Source of the DNA: Cymbidium sinense
Taxonomy: Eukaryota > Streptophyta > Magnoliopsida > Asparagales > Orchidaceae
Direction of reading: 5' to 3'
Length of the DNA stretch: 64,000 nt
Assembly (NCBI GenBank): GCA_021442155.1
Contig: CM038215.1
Coordinates: 273,151,014 to 273,215,013 of the forward strand
Both the position numbers and the translations under genes were made by a program. Each line of letters begins with the position of its first letter. Within the stretch, counting starts at the first letter, position 1. Under the pieces are notes generated by a model. It was not told the origin of the DNA, made no database searches, and saw only the letters and a list, made by a program, of their open reading frames with translations. This document shows, piece by piece, positions 45,657 through 57,204 of the stretch.

Positions 45657-48600
45657 GGGTTTAGGTTTAGGTTTAGGTTTATTAGGTTTTAGGGTTTATG
45701 CTTATTTTTTAATTTATTTAGTTACTTTAGTTTTAGGTTTAGGGTTTAGGGTTTAAGGTTTAGGGATTAGGGTTTGGGTTTAGGGTTTAGGGTTTTAGGG
45801 TTTATGCTTTTAGGGTTTAGGGTTTAGGATTAGGGTTTAAAGTTTAGGGTTTTAGGGTTTAATGTTTAGGGTTGTAGGTTTAGGGTTTAGGTTTAGTTTT
45901 GGGTTTATGGTTTAGGGTTTCAGATTTTGGGTTTAGGCTCTTTTTTGTAAATTAAGTAAAGTGGTAAGTTTAGGTTTATTTAGTTTATTTTTTATTTTAG
46001 TTTATTTTATTTTTATTTTTTATTTAGGTATATTTTTTATTTTTATTTAGTTTAGGGTTTTTATTTTAGTTTACTTTTAGGTTTAGGTTTAGGTTTAAGT
46101 TTACTTTTTTAGTTGAGTTTAGTTTTTTTACTTTTAAGTTTATGTTATATTTTTTTTGAGGTTTAGGTTTTATAATATTTTCTAGGTCTAGGTTTTAAGT
46201 TTTTATTTAAGGTTTATTTTTAGGTTTTATTTTTTAGTTTAAGTTTATGTTTATTTTTAGTTCATTTTTTTATTTAGTTTAGGTTTAGGTTTAGGTTTAT
46301 TATATTTTAGGTTTAGGTTTAGGCTTTATTTATTTTAGTTTAGTTCATTTTAGTTTAGGTTTATGTTTATTTAATTTTATTTATATTTTAGGTTTAGGTT
46401 TTTTTTAAGTTTTGGGTTTAAGATTTATTTTTATTTTAATTTTAAGTTTTATTTTTAGGTTTATTTTTTGGGTTTAGGTTTCTACTATATTTTATTTTAG
46501 GATTATTTTATTTTTATTTTATGTTTAGTTTTTATTTTAATAAGGTACTTTATTGTTTATTATTATTTTTTTTAGTTTAGTTTAGCTTTCTTTATTTTAT
46601 CTTAGTTTTTTATTTTTTTTTTTTTTTTTTTTTAGGTTTAGGTTTAGGTTTAGGTTTAGGTTTTATTTAATTTTTTTTTTTTATTTATTTAGAGGTTTTA
46701 TTTATTTATATTTAGGTTTTATTTAGTTTAGGTTTAGGGTTTTAGGTTTAGGTTTAGGTTTAGAGTGTTTTAGGTTTAGGGTTAGGCTTTAAGGTTTAGG
46801 GTTTATGGTTTAGGGTTTTTAGGGATTAAGGTTTAGGGTTTAGGGTTTAGGCTTTAAGGTTTAGGGATTTAGGATTTAGGGATTAGGGTTTATGGATTAG
46901 GGTTAGGGTTAGGTTTTAGATTTAGGGTTTAAGTTTAAGGTTAGTTTAGGGTTTAGGGTCTAGGGTTTACAGTTTTTTAGGGTTTAGGGTTGTATGTTTA
47001 GGATTTAGGGTTTAGGGTTAGTTTTAGGGTTAAGGGTTTAGGGTTTAGGGTTTAGGATTTAGGGTTAATGGTTTAGGGTTTAGGGTTTTGGGTTTTAAAA
47101 TAATTAAGTAAACAGGTAGGTTTAAGTTTATTTAGTTTATTTTTTATTTATTTTTTATTTTTATTTAGGTTTATTTTTAATATTTAATTTGTTTGATTTT
47201 GTTATTTTAGGTTTATTTCTTTTAGTTTAGGTTTTTTATTTTAATTTACTTTTTAGGTTTAGGTGTAGGTTTATGTTAATTTTTATGTTTAGTTTTATTT
47301 TTATTTTAATTTAGTTTTTGCTTGATTTTTTATTTTGAGGTTAAGGTTAAGGTTTTTATTTTATTTTCTTAAATTTAGGTTTTAGGTTTATATTTTAGGT
47401 TTATTTTAGGTTTTATTTTTTAGTTTAGGTTTAGGTTTATTTTTAGTTTATTTAGTTTAACATTTAGGTTTAGTTTATTTTAGGTTTAGGTTTATGTTTT
47501 ATTTTAGGTTTTATTTTTTATTTTAGGTTTAGTTTATTTTAGGTTAGGTTTACATTTATCTTATTTTGTTTATTTTATTTTTATTTTAGGTTTAGTTTTC
47601 TTTTTTATAAGTTGGGTTTTTTTATTTTTAGGTATTGGTTTTATTTGGTTTTTTATTTTATTTTATTTTAAGTTTATTTTATTTTTATTTTACTTTTATT
47701 TTTAATTTATTTAAGTTTTTTATTTTTAAGTTTATTTTATTTTATAGTTTAGTTTAGGTTTTTTATATATTTTATTTTAATTTATCTTTTATTTTTTATT
47801 TTATTTTATTTTTAGGTTTAGGTTTAGGTTTAGGTTTAGGTTTTAGTTTAACTTTCTATTTTATTTTATTTTTTTATTTTATTTAGGTTTATGTTTATTT
47901 ATTTATTTTATTTATAAGTTTTATTATGTTTAAGTTTAGGTTTTTTGGTTTTAGGGTTTAGGGTTTTCGGTTTAGGGTTTAGCATTTAGGGTTTAGGGTT
48001 TGGGATTTTGGTTTTCAGGTTTAGGGTTGTAGATTTTAGGGTTTAGAGTTTAGGGTTTAGGGTATAGGGTTTAGGGTTAAGGGTTTAGGGTTTAGGGTTT
48101 AGAGTTTAGGGTTTTTTTAAATTAAGTAAACCACTAAGTTTAGGTTTATTTAGTTTACTTCTATTTATTTTAGTTTATTTTATTTTTTATTTTTAATTAG
48201 TTTAGTTCATTTATTTTAAGTTTATATTTTTTAGTTTAGGCTTTTTAGTTTAGTTTATATTCTAAGTTTAGGTTTAGGTTTAAGTTTTTTTTTTAGTTTA
48301 GTTCTATTTTTATTTGATTTTTAGGTTTAGGCTTTATTTTTTTATTTTTAGGTTTAGATTTATGTTTTTATTTTCTTTTTTTAGGTTTAAGTTTTAGGTT
48401 TTTATTTTAGGTTTACTTTTAGTTTTATTTTTTAGATTAGGTTTAAGTTTACTTTTACTTTATTTTATTTTATTTAGTTTAGGATTTAGGATTAGTTTAT
48501 TTTAGGTTTAGGTTTAGGTTTTACTTATTTTAGTTTAGTTTATTATAGCTTAGGTTTAGGTTTATTTCATTTTATTTATTTTATTTTTAGGTCTATTTTT

Positions 48601-49377
48601 TAGGTTTAGGTTTTTATTTAGTTTTTTTTTATTTTATTTTAAGTTTATTTTATTTTTATTTTTTGTTAGAATTTATTTTGTTTAGGTTTTTTTACTTTTA
48701 GGTTTATTTGAATTTTTTTCTTTTGTTGAGGTTTTTATTTATTTTATTTTAGTTTAGTTTATTTTATTTAATTTTTATGTTTAGATTAATGTTTAATTTT
48801 AGGTTTAGAATTAAGTTTTAGAGTTGGTTATAATTTTATTTTATTTTATTTATTTTGTTTAGGTTTTGGTATATATTTTTTTTTAGGTTTTTGTTTAGTT
48901 TAGGTTTTGGTTTTTAGGTTTTTAGGGTTTAGGGTTTAGGGTTTAGGGTTTAGGGTTTAAGGTTTAGGATTAGGGTTCAGGGTTTTAGGGTTTGGGATTT
49001 TAGGGTTTAGGGTTTAGCTTTCGGGTTCAGGGTTTTAGGGTTTGGGGTTTTAGGGTTTAGGGTCTACGGTTAGGGTTTAGGTTTTAGGATATAGGGTTTA
49101 GTGTTTAGGCTCAAGGGTTTATAGTTTTTAGGTTTTAGGGTTTAGGGTTTAAGCTTTAAGGTTTAGTGTTTCAGGGTTTAGTGTTTAGGGTTTAGGGTTT
49201 AGGGTTGTAAGTTTAGGGTTTAGGGTTTAGTTTTTGTTTTAGTATTTAGGCTTTATGGTTAGGTATTTTTTAATTTTTTTAATTTTTTATTTTTAGGGTT
49301 TAGGGTTTAGAGTTTTAGGTTTATGGTTTATTTTTTAGGTTTCGGGTTCAAGTTTAGTCTAGGGTTTAGGGTTTTTG
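45657..49377 (+). repeat. Telomere-like array between GR-RBP copies 8 and 9
   Basis: TTTAGGG-rich blocks lie at about 45,657-45,940, 46,736-47,095, 47,950-48,115 and 48,915-49,375. T-rich blocks lie between them. Junction motifs occur near 45,950, 47,100 and 48,118. The part from about 48,118 belongs to a recently amplified segment with copies at 53,315 and 56,066. No gene is seen. Confidence 0.88.
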
Positions 49378-49651
49378 GTTTTTTTTAGCAGAGAACAAAT
49401 TGATTCAACATTTCTTCTTTTTAATTTCATCAATCAAGTAAATTCTTTAAGAAGCGATGATGAGCATAGATTAAAACCTTATATAACCATCTCACACTTC
49501 CAGAAGTAGCGGTTATTTCTTAATATTTATATTAGTCTTAGTGGGATATCATATTGATTTCTCCCTTATTTGTTATAACCTCATAGCTCTTTATAATTTT
49601 TTTTCCATATTACCTCAGTTTACTAAGTTATGATGTTCTTATAGGTTTTCT
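49378..49651 (-). pseudogene. Glycine-rich RNA-binding protein gene fragment, copy 9, heavily deleted
   Basis: Only about 270 bp remain. The terminal CAGAGAACAAAT segment and the TTCATCAATCAAGTAA part of the 3' UTR are clear, after a plus-strand T-run at 49,378-49,386. The Gly-rich tail is reduced to scattered traces such as GTTATAACC. The start is almost gone, but the array resumes with CTTAGGG at the expected place (49,649). It is identified mainly by its position and flanks, which match copies 10 and 11. Confidence 0.65.
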
Positions 49652-52600
49652 TAGGGTTTAGGGTTTAGGATTTAGGGTTAATTTTAGGATTTAGGGTTTA
49701 CGATTTAGGGTTTAGGGTTAAGGATTTAGGGTTTAGGGTTTAGAGTTTAGGGTTTTTCTAAATTAAGTAAACCATTAAGTTTAGGTTTATTTAGTTTATT
49801 TTTATTTATTTTAGTTTATTTTATTTTTTATTTTTAATTAGTTTAGATTATTTATTTTAAGTTTATATTTTTTTGTTTAGGCTTTTAGTTTAGTTTATTT
49901 TTAAGTTTAGGTTTAGGTTTAAGTTTTTTTTAGTTTAGTTATTTTTTTGATTTTTAGGTTTAGGCTTTATTTTTTTATTTTAGGTTTAGGTTTATGTTTT
50001 TTTATTTTCTTTTTTAGGTTTAAGTTTTAGGTTTTTATTTTAGGTTTACTTTTAGTTTTATTTTCTAGATTAAGTTTAAGTTTACTTTTACTTTATTTTA
50101 TTTTATTTAGTTTAGGATTTAGGATTAGTGTATTTTAGGTTTAGGTTTTACTTATTTTATATTAGTTTTTATTTTTTATTTTATTTTATTTTTAGGTTTA
50201 GGTTTAAGTTTAGGTTTAGGTTTTAGTTTAGGTTTTTATTTTATTTATTTTACTTCAGTTAATGTTCTTTATTTATTTTCTTTTCAGGTTTTATTTAGTT
50301 TAGGTTTAAGTTTTTAGGTTTTTAGGGTTTAGGATTTCGATTTAGGTTTTAGTGTTTAGGGTTGTAGATTTTAGGATTTAGTGTTTACTGTTTAAGGATT
50401 AGGGTTTAGGGTTTAGAGTTTGTGGTTTAGGTTTTAGGGTTTAGGGTTGTAGATTTTAGGGTTTAGGGTTTAGGGTTTTGGGTTTAGGGTTTTTTAATTT
50501 ATTTTTATTTTTTTAAAATTTATTTATTTATTCTAAATAAAGTAAACTCGTAGGTTTAGGTTTATTTAGTTTATTTAGTTTATTTTTTATTTATTTTAAT
50601 ATATTTTATTTTTTATTTTAATTTAGGTTTATTTTTATTTTATTTTGTGTAGATTATTTATTTTAGGTTTATTTATTTTAGCTTATTTTGTATGTTTGGG
50701 TTTATTTTTAAGTTCAATTTTTATTTTTTTATTTTTTAGGTTTAGGTTTTATATTTTATTTTTAGGCTTAGGTTTAGAATTTTATTTTATTTTTTTTATA
50801 ATTAGGTTTTAGGTTTTTATTTTAGTTTTATTTTTAGGTATTCTTTTTCTGTTTAGGTTTCGGTTTATTTTTACTTTAATTTATTTATTTAGTTTAGGTT
50901 TAAGTTTAAGTTTAGGTTTAGTTTATTTTAGGTTTAGATTTGAGGTTTTATTTATTTTAGTTTACTTTTTCTTAGTTTAGGCTTAGGTTTATATTATTAT
51001 AGTCTTAGTTTTAGTTTTTTTAGTTTATGGTTTAGGTTTTATTTTTTTATTTATTTTAGATTTTATTTTTGGTATTATTTTTTAAGTTTAGGTTTTTATT
51101 TAGTTTTTATTTTATTTCATTTTAGATTTATTTTATTTTTATTTTAGGTTTAGTTTTTATTTTTAAATTCGGTTTAGTTTAGGTTTTTATTTATTTTATT
51201 TTAGTTTAGTTTTTATTTTTAATTTTATTTTTCTTTTAGGTTTAGGTTTAGGTTTTTAGCTTTTTTGGCTTTAAGGTTTAGGGTTTAAGTTTTAGGTTTA
51301 TTTTAATGTTTAATTTTTTAGATTAGGTTTAGGTTTACTTTTAGTTTATTTCATTTTACTTAGTTTAGGATTTAGGTATAGTTTATTTCAGGTTTAAGAA
51401 TTTAGTTTAGTTTATCTCAGTTTAGGTTTAGGGTTATATTATTGTTATTTTAGGTTCATGATATTTTTTAATTTAGGGTTTAGGTTTAATTTTTTTTTTA
51501 GGTCTATTTTTTAGGTTTAGGTTTTTATTTAGTTTTTATTTTATTTTATTTTAAGTTTATTTTTTATTTTAGGTTTAGTTTTTATTTTATTTAGGTTTTC
51601 TATTTTTTTTGGGTTTAGTTTAGGTTTTTATTTATTTTATTTTAGTTTAGTTTTTGTTTTTTATTTTATTTTCTTTTTTAGGTTTAGGTTTTAGTCTATG
51701 TTTTTACTTTATTTTATATTTTTCATTTTATTTTTGATATAGTTTTTTTATTAATTTTAATTTTAGGTTTTATTTAGTTTCTATTTAGGTTTTCAACTTT
51801 TTAGGGCTTAGGGTTTAGGTCTTAGGTTTTTATTTTAGGATTATTTTAAGGTTTTTTTATTTTAGGTTTAGGTTTACTTTTTGTTTATTTTATTTTATTT
51901 AGTTTAGGATTTAGGTTTAGTTTATTTTAGGTTTAAGTTTAGGTTTAAATTATTTTAGTTTAGGTTTAGTTTTATTTTATCTTTATTCTAGGTTTATTTT
52001 TTATTTTTAGTGTAATGTTTGGGTTTTATTTTTTATTTATTTTTAGGTTTATTTTTTAGGTTTGGCTTTTATTTAGTTTTTATTTTAGGTTCATTTTATT
52101 TTTATTTTTATTTTTAGGTTTATTTTATTTTTTTATTTTAGTTTATTTTTATTTTTATATTTTATTTTTCTTTTAGGTTTCGTTTAAATTTTTTGTTTAA
52201 TTTAATTTAATTTTTCATTATTTATGCTTTGGTTTTCTATTTATTTTATTTTAGGGTTTATTTACTTTAAGTTTAGGTTTTTTTGGTTTTATGATTTTAG
52301 GGTTTAGGTTTTAGGGTTTAAGGTTTAGGGTTTTAGGGTTTAGGATTTAGGGTTAAGGTTTGGGGTTTGGGGTTTAGGGTTTAGGGTTTAGGGTTTAGGG
52401 TTTCATGTTTAGGCTTTGTGGTTTAGGGTTTTAAGGTTTAGGGTTAGCTTAGGGTTTAGAGTTAGTTTAGAGTTTAGGGTTTTGGGTTTTTAAGGTTTAG
52501 GATTTAAGGTTTAGGGTTAATTTCAGATTTAGGATTTAGGGTTTTAGGGTTTAGGGATTAAGGGTTAGTTTAGGGTTTAGGGTCAGTTTCAAGGTTTGAG

Positions 52601-54009
52601 GTTAAGGTGTAGGGTTTTTTGATTTAGAATTTGGGTTTAGCTTTTTTTTAATTAAGTTTTGATTAGGTTATTTTTAGTTTATTTAGTTTATTTAGTTTAT
52701 TTATTTTAGTTAATTTTATTTTTTATTTTTCCTTAGGTTTATTTTTAATTTTCATTTATTTTAGTTTAGGTTTTTTATTTTAGTTTAATTTTTAGGTTTA
52801 AGTTTAGGTTTATGTTTAAATTTTAATTTAGTTTTATTTTTATTTTATTTTTTAGGTTTATGTCTAAGTTTATATTTTTTAGTTTATATTGTTATTTAGT
52901 TTATTTTTATTTTAGTTTAATTTTTAAAATTTTAAATTTTTATGTTTAAGTTTATATTTTATTTTTTTTAGGTTTAAGTTTTAGGTCATTATTTCAGGTT
53001 CATTTTTAGGTATTACTTTTTTGTTTAGGTTTAGGTTTATTTTTGGTTTATTTGATTTTTATTTACTTTAGGGTATAGGTTTAGTTTATTTTAGGTTTAG
53101 GTTTAGGATTTTATTTATTTTAGTTTAGTTTATTTTTGTTTAGGTTTAGGTTTATTTTATTTTGTTTATTTTAAGTTTAAGTTTTTTATTGTTTAACGTT
53201 TAGGTTTCATTTTTTATTTATTTTTATGTTTTATTTTTAGGTCAATTTTTTAGGTTTAGGTTTTTATTTAGTTTTTATTTTATTTTATTTTAAGTTTATT
53301 TTATTTTTATTTTTTGTTAGAATTTATTTTGTTTAGGTTTTTTTACTTTTAGGTTTATTTGAATTTTTTTGTTTAGTTGAGTTTTTTATTTATTTTATTT
53401 TAGGTTAGTTTTTGTTTTTTATTTTATTTAATTTTTATGTTTAGATTTATGTTTAAGTTTAGGTTTAGATTTAAGTTTTAGAGTTGGTTATAATTTTATT
53501 TTATTTTTTTATTTTATTTAGGTTTCGGTATATTTTTTTTTTTAGATTTTTATTTAGTTTAGGTTTTGGTTTTTAGGTTTTTAGGGTTTAGGGTTTAGAG
53601 TTTAGGGTTTAGGGTTTAGATTTAGGGTTCAGGGTTTTAGGGTTTGGGATTTTAGGGTTTAGGGTTTAGGTTTCAGGTTTCGGGTTTTAGGGTTTGGGGT
53701 TTTAGGGTTTAGGGTCTACGATTAGGGTTTAGGTTTTAGGATATAGGGTTTAGTCTTTACGCTCAAGGGTTTATAGGTTTTAGGGTTTAGGGTTTAAGGT
53801 TAAGGTTTAGTGGTTTAGAGTTTAGGGTTGTAAGTTTAGGGTTTAGGGTTTAGTTTTTGTTTTAATATTTAGGGTTCAGGGTTAGGTATTTTTTAATTTT
53901 TTTAATTTTTTTATTTTTCGGGTTTAGGGTTTAGGGTTTAGGGTTTTAGGTTTATGGTTTATTTTTTAGGTTTCGGGTTCAAGTTTAGTCTAGGGTTTAG
54001 GGTTTTTGG
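49652..54009 (+). repeat. Telomere-like array between GR-RBP copies 9 and 10
   Basis: TTTAGGG-rich blocks lie at about 49,652-49,755, 50,320-50,495, 52,275-52,645 and 53,580-54,008. T-rich sequence fills the rest. Junction motifs occur near 49,757 (AAATTAAGTAAACCATT), 50,535 and 52,650. From about 53,315 the sequence repeats that starting near 48,660. No gene is seen. Confidence 0.88.
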
Positions 54010-54390
54010 TTTTTTTTAACAGAGAACAAATTCAGATTCAACATTTCTTCTTTTTGATTTCATCAATCAAGTAACCCACTCTTTAAGACCTGGCGATGAC
54101 ATAGACAAAAAATGAGCATGGCAAATTAAAACCACTATATAGAACCATCTCTATGTAAGACACACTTCCATAGCGGGTCGTGTCGATCATTCTTATTTCT
54201 ATAGTTCCCATCAGAACCATCGGGCCTCTCAGTAGCGGGATCCACCATTCCATTTCTCCCTCACCATATAACCTCAGTGCTCTTCCACCTCCATAACCAC
54301 TGCTCACGATCAAAACCTCCATATCCCACCTCAGGATCTAGACTAAGCTGGTTATTGATGTTCTTGTCGTCAGGTTCGCCATTCTTTCTT
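54010..54390 (-). pseudogene. Glycine-rich RNA-binding protein gene fragment, copy 10
   Basis: Same fragment, minus strand, shortened by several deletions. The start is eroded (AATGGCGAACC), SSGYGGGR is readable near 54,281-54,305, and then frame is lost. RYGSVS-like text seen on this strand comes from the 3' UTR, not the protein. The T-run at 54,010-54,018 is followed by AACAGAGAACAAATTC. Confidence 0.78.
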
Positions 54391-56787
54391 AGGGTTTAGG
54401 GTTTAGGATTTACGGTTAGTTTTAGGATTTAGGGTTTAGGGTTTAGGGTTAGGTTTTAGGGTTTAGGGTTTAGGGTTTAGAGTTTAGGGTTTTTTTAAAT
54501 TAAGTAAACCATTAAGTTTAGGTTTATTTAGTTTATTTTTTTTATTTTAGTTTATTTTATTTTTTATTTTTAATTAGTTTAGTTTATTTATTTTAAGTTT
54601 ATATTTTTTTAGTTTAAGCTTTTTAGTTTAGTTTATTTTCTAAGTTTAGGTTTAGGTTTAAGTTTTTTTTTAGTTTAGTTCTATTTTTATTTAATTTTTA
54701 GGTTTAGGGTTTATTTTTTTATTTTTAGATTTAGGTTTATGTTTTTATTTTCTTTTTTTAGGTTTAAGTTTTAGGTTTCTATTTTAGGTTTACTTTTAGT
54801 TTTATTTTCTAGATTTGGTTTAAGTTTACTTTTACTTTATTTTATTTTATTTAGTTTAGGATTTAGGATTAGTTTATTTTAGGTTTAGGTTTAGGCTTAG
54901 GTTTAGGTTTAGGTTTTACTTATTTTAGATTAGTTTTTATTTTTTATTTTATTTAATTTTTAGGTTTAGGTTTAAGTTTAGGTTTAGGTTTTAGTTTAGG
55001 TTTTTATTTTTTTAAATTTTTTTTATTTTACTTCGGTTAATGTTCTTTATTTATTTTCTTTTCAGGTTTTATTTAGTTTAGGTTTAAGTTTTTAGGTTTT
55101 TAGGGTTTAGGATTTGGATTTAGGTTTTAATGTTTAGGGTTGTAGATTTTAGGATTTAGTGTTTAGGGTTTAAGGATTAGGGTTTAGGGTTTAGAGTTTG
55201 CGATTTAGGTTTTAGGGTTTAGGGTTGTAGATTTTAGAGTTTAGGGTTTAGGGTTCTGGGTTTATGGTATTTTAATTTATTTTTATTTTTTTAAAATTTA
55301 TTTCTTTATTCTAAATAAAGTAAACTCGTAGGTTTAGGTTTATTTAGTTTATTTAGTTTATTTTTTATTTATTTTAATATATTTTATTTTTTATTTTAAT
55401 TTAGGTTTATTTTTATTTTTATTTTGTGTAGATTATTTATTTTAGGTTTATTTATTTTAGCTTATTTTGTAAGTTTGGGTTTATTTTTAAGTTCAATTTT
55501 TATTTTTTTATTTTTTAGGTTTAGGTTTTATATTTTATTTTTAGGCTTTGGTTTAGACTTTTATTTTATTTTTTTTAGGTTTAGGTTTTAGGTTTTTATT
55601 TTAGTTTTATTTTTATTTTATTTTTTAGGTTTATGTTTAAGTTTATATTTTTTAGTTTATATTTTTATTTAGTTTATTTTTATTTTAGTTTAGTTTTTTA
55701 AATTTTAAATTTTTATGTTTAAGTTTATATTTTATTTTTTTAGTTTTACGTTTTAGGTCATTATTTCAGGTTCATTTTTAGGTATTACTTTTTAGTTTAG
55801 GGTTAGGTTTATTTGATTTTTATTTACTTTAGGGTATATGTTTAGTTTATTTTAGGTTTAGGTTTAGCATTTTATTTATTTTAGCTTAATTTATTTTTGT
55901 TTAGGTTTAGGTTTATTTTATTTTGTTTATTTTAAGTTTAAGTTTTTTATTATTTAAGGTTTAGGTTTCATTTTTTATTTATTTTTATGTTTAATTTTTT
56001 GTCTATTTTTTAAGTTTAGGTTTTTATTTTATTTTTATTTTATTTTATTTCAAGTTTATTTTATTTTTATTTTTTGTTAGAATTTATTTTGTTTAGGTTT
56101 TTTTACTTTTAGGTTTATTTGAATTTTTTTGTTCAGTTGAGGTTTTTATTTATTTTATTTTAGTTTAGTTTTTGCTTTTTATTTTATTTAATTTTTATGT
56201 TTAGATTTATGTTTAAATTTAGGTTTAGATTTAAGTTTTAGAGTAGGTTATAATTTTATTTTATTTTTTTATTTTATTTAGGTTTTGGTATATTTTTTTT
56301 TAGTTTATTTTTTAGTTTAGGTTTTGGTTTTTAAGTTTTTAGGGTTTAGGGTTTAGGGTTTAGGGTTTAGGGTTTAGGTTTAGGGTTCAGGGTTTTAGGG
56401 TTAGGGATTTTAGGGTTTAGGGTTTAGGTTTCAGGATCAGGGTTTTAGGGTTTGGGGTTTTAGGGTTTAGGGTCTACGGTTAGGATTTAGGTTTTAGGAT
56501 ATAGGGTTTAGTGTTTAGGCTCAAGGGTTTACAGTTTTTAGGGTTTAGGGTTTAGGGTTTAAGGTTTAAGGTTTAGTGTTTTAGGGTTTAGTGTTTAGGG
56601 TTTAAGGTTTAGGGTGGTAAGTTTAGGGTTTAGGATTTAGTTTTTGTTTTAGTATTTAGGGTTTAGGGTTAGGGATTTTTTAATTTTTTTTATTTTTTAT
56701 TTTTAGGGTTTAGGGTTTAGGGTTTTAGGTTTATAGTTTATTTTTTAGGTTTCGGGTTCAAGTTTAGTTTAGGGTTTAGGGTTTTTG
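54391..56787 (+). repeat. Telomere-like array between GR-RBP copies 10 and 11
   Basis: TTTAGGG-rich blocks lie at about 54,391-54,492, 55,095-55,260 and 56,336-56,787, with T-rich blocks between. Junction motifs occur near 54,497 and 55,315. From about 55,620 the sequence repeats that starting at about 52,850, an offset of about 2.77 kb. No gene is seen. Confidence 0.88.
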
Positions 56788-57204
56788 GTTTTTTTAACAG
56801 AGAACAAATTCAGATTCAACATTTCTTTTTTTTGATTTCATCAATCAAGTAACCCACCAAGCTCTTTAAGACACAAGCGATGACATAGACAAAATATGAG
56901 CACGCATAGAGCAAATTAAAAACCCTATATAACTAGAACCGTCTCTATTGTAAAGACACACTTCCATAAGCATCTGATTGTATCGATCATTCTTCTATTT
57001 CTATAGTTCCCATCAGAACCATCCAGGTCCTCTCAGTGTGGGATCCACCTCACGATTTCTCCCTGCCGCCCTTGCACCTCTGCTCTTCCCACCTCCATAA
57101 CCACCACTGCTCTGATCAAAACCTCCATATCCACCAGCACCTCCAGATCTAGACTAAGCCTAGTTGACGATGATGTTCTTATCGTCAAGGTTCTGCCCAT
57201 TCTT
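56788..57204 (-). pseudogene. Glycine-rich RNA-binding protein gene fragment, copy 11
   Basis: Same fragment, minus strand. It starts NGQNLDDKNIIVN, a stop, A, a stop, SRSGGAGGYGGFDQSSGGYGGG, then frame is lost. The segment between the RRM end and GGYGG is shorter than in copy 4. The 3' UTR is nearly complete and ends at a T-run at 56,790-56,796 followed by AACAGAGAACAAATTC. Its flanks match those of copies 9 and 10. Confidence 0.83.
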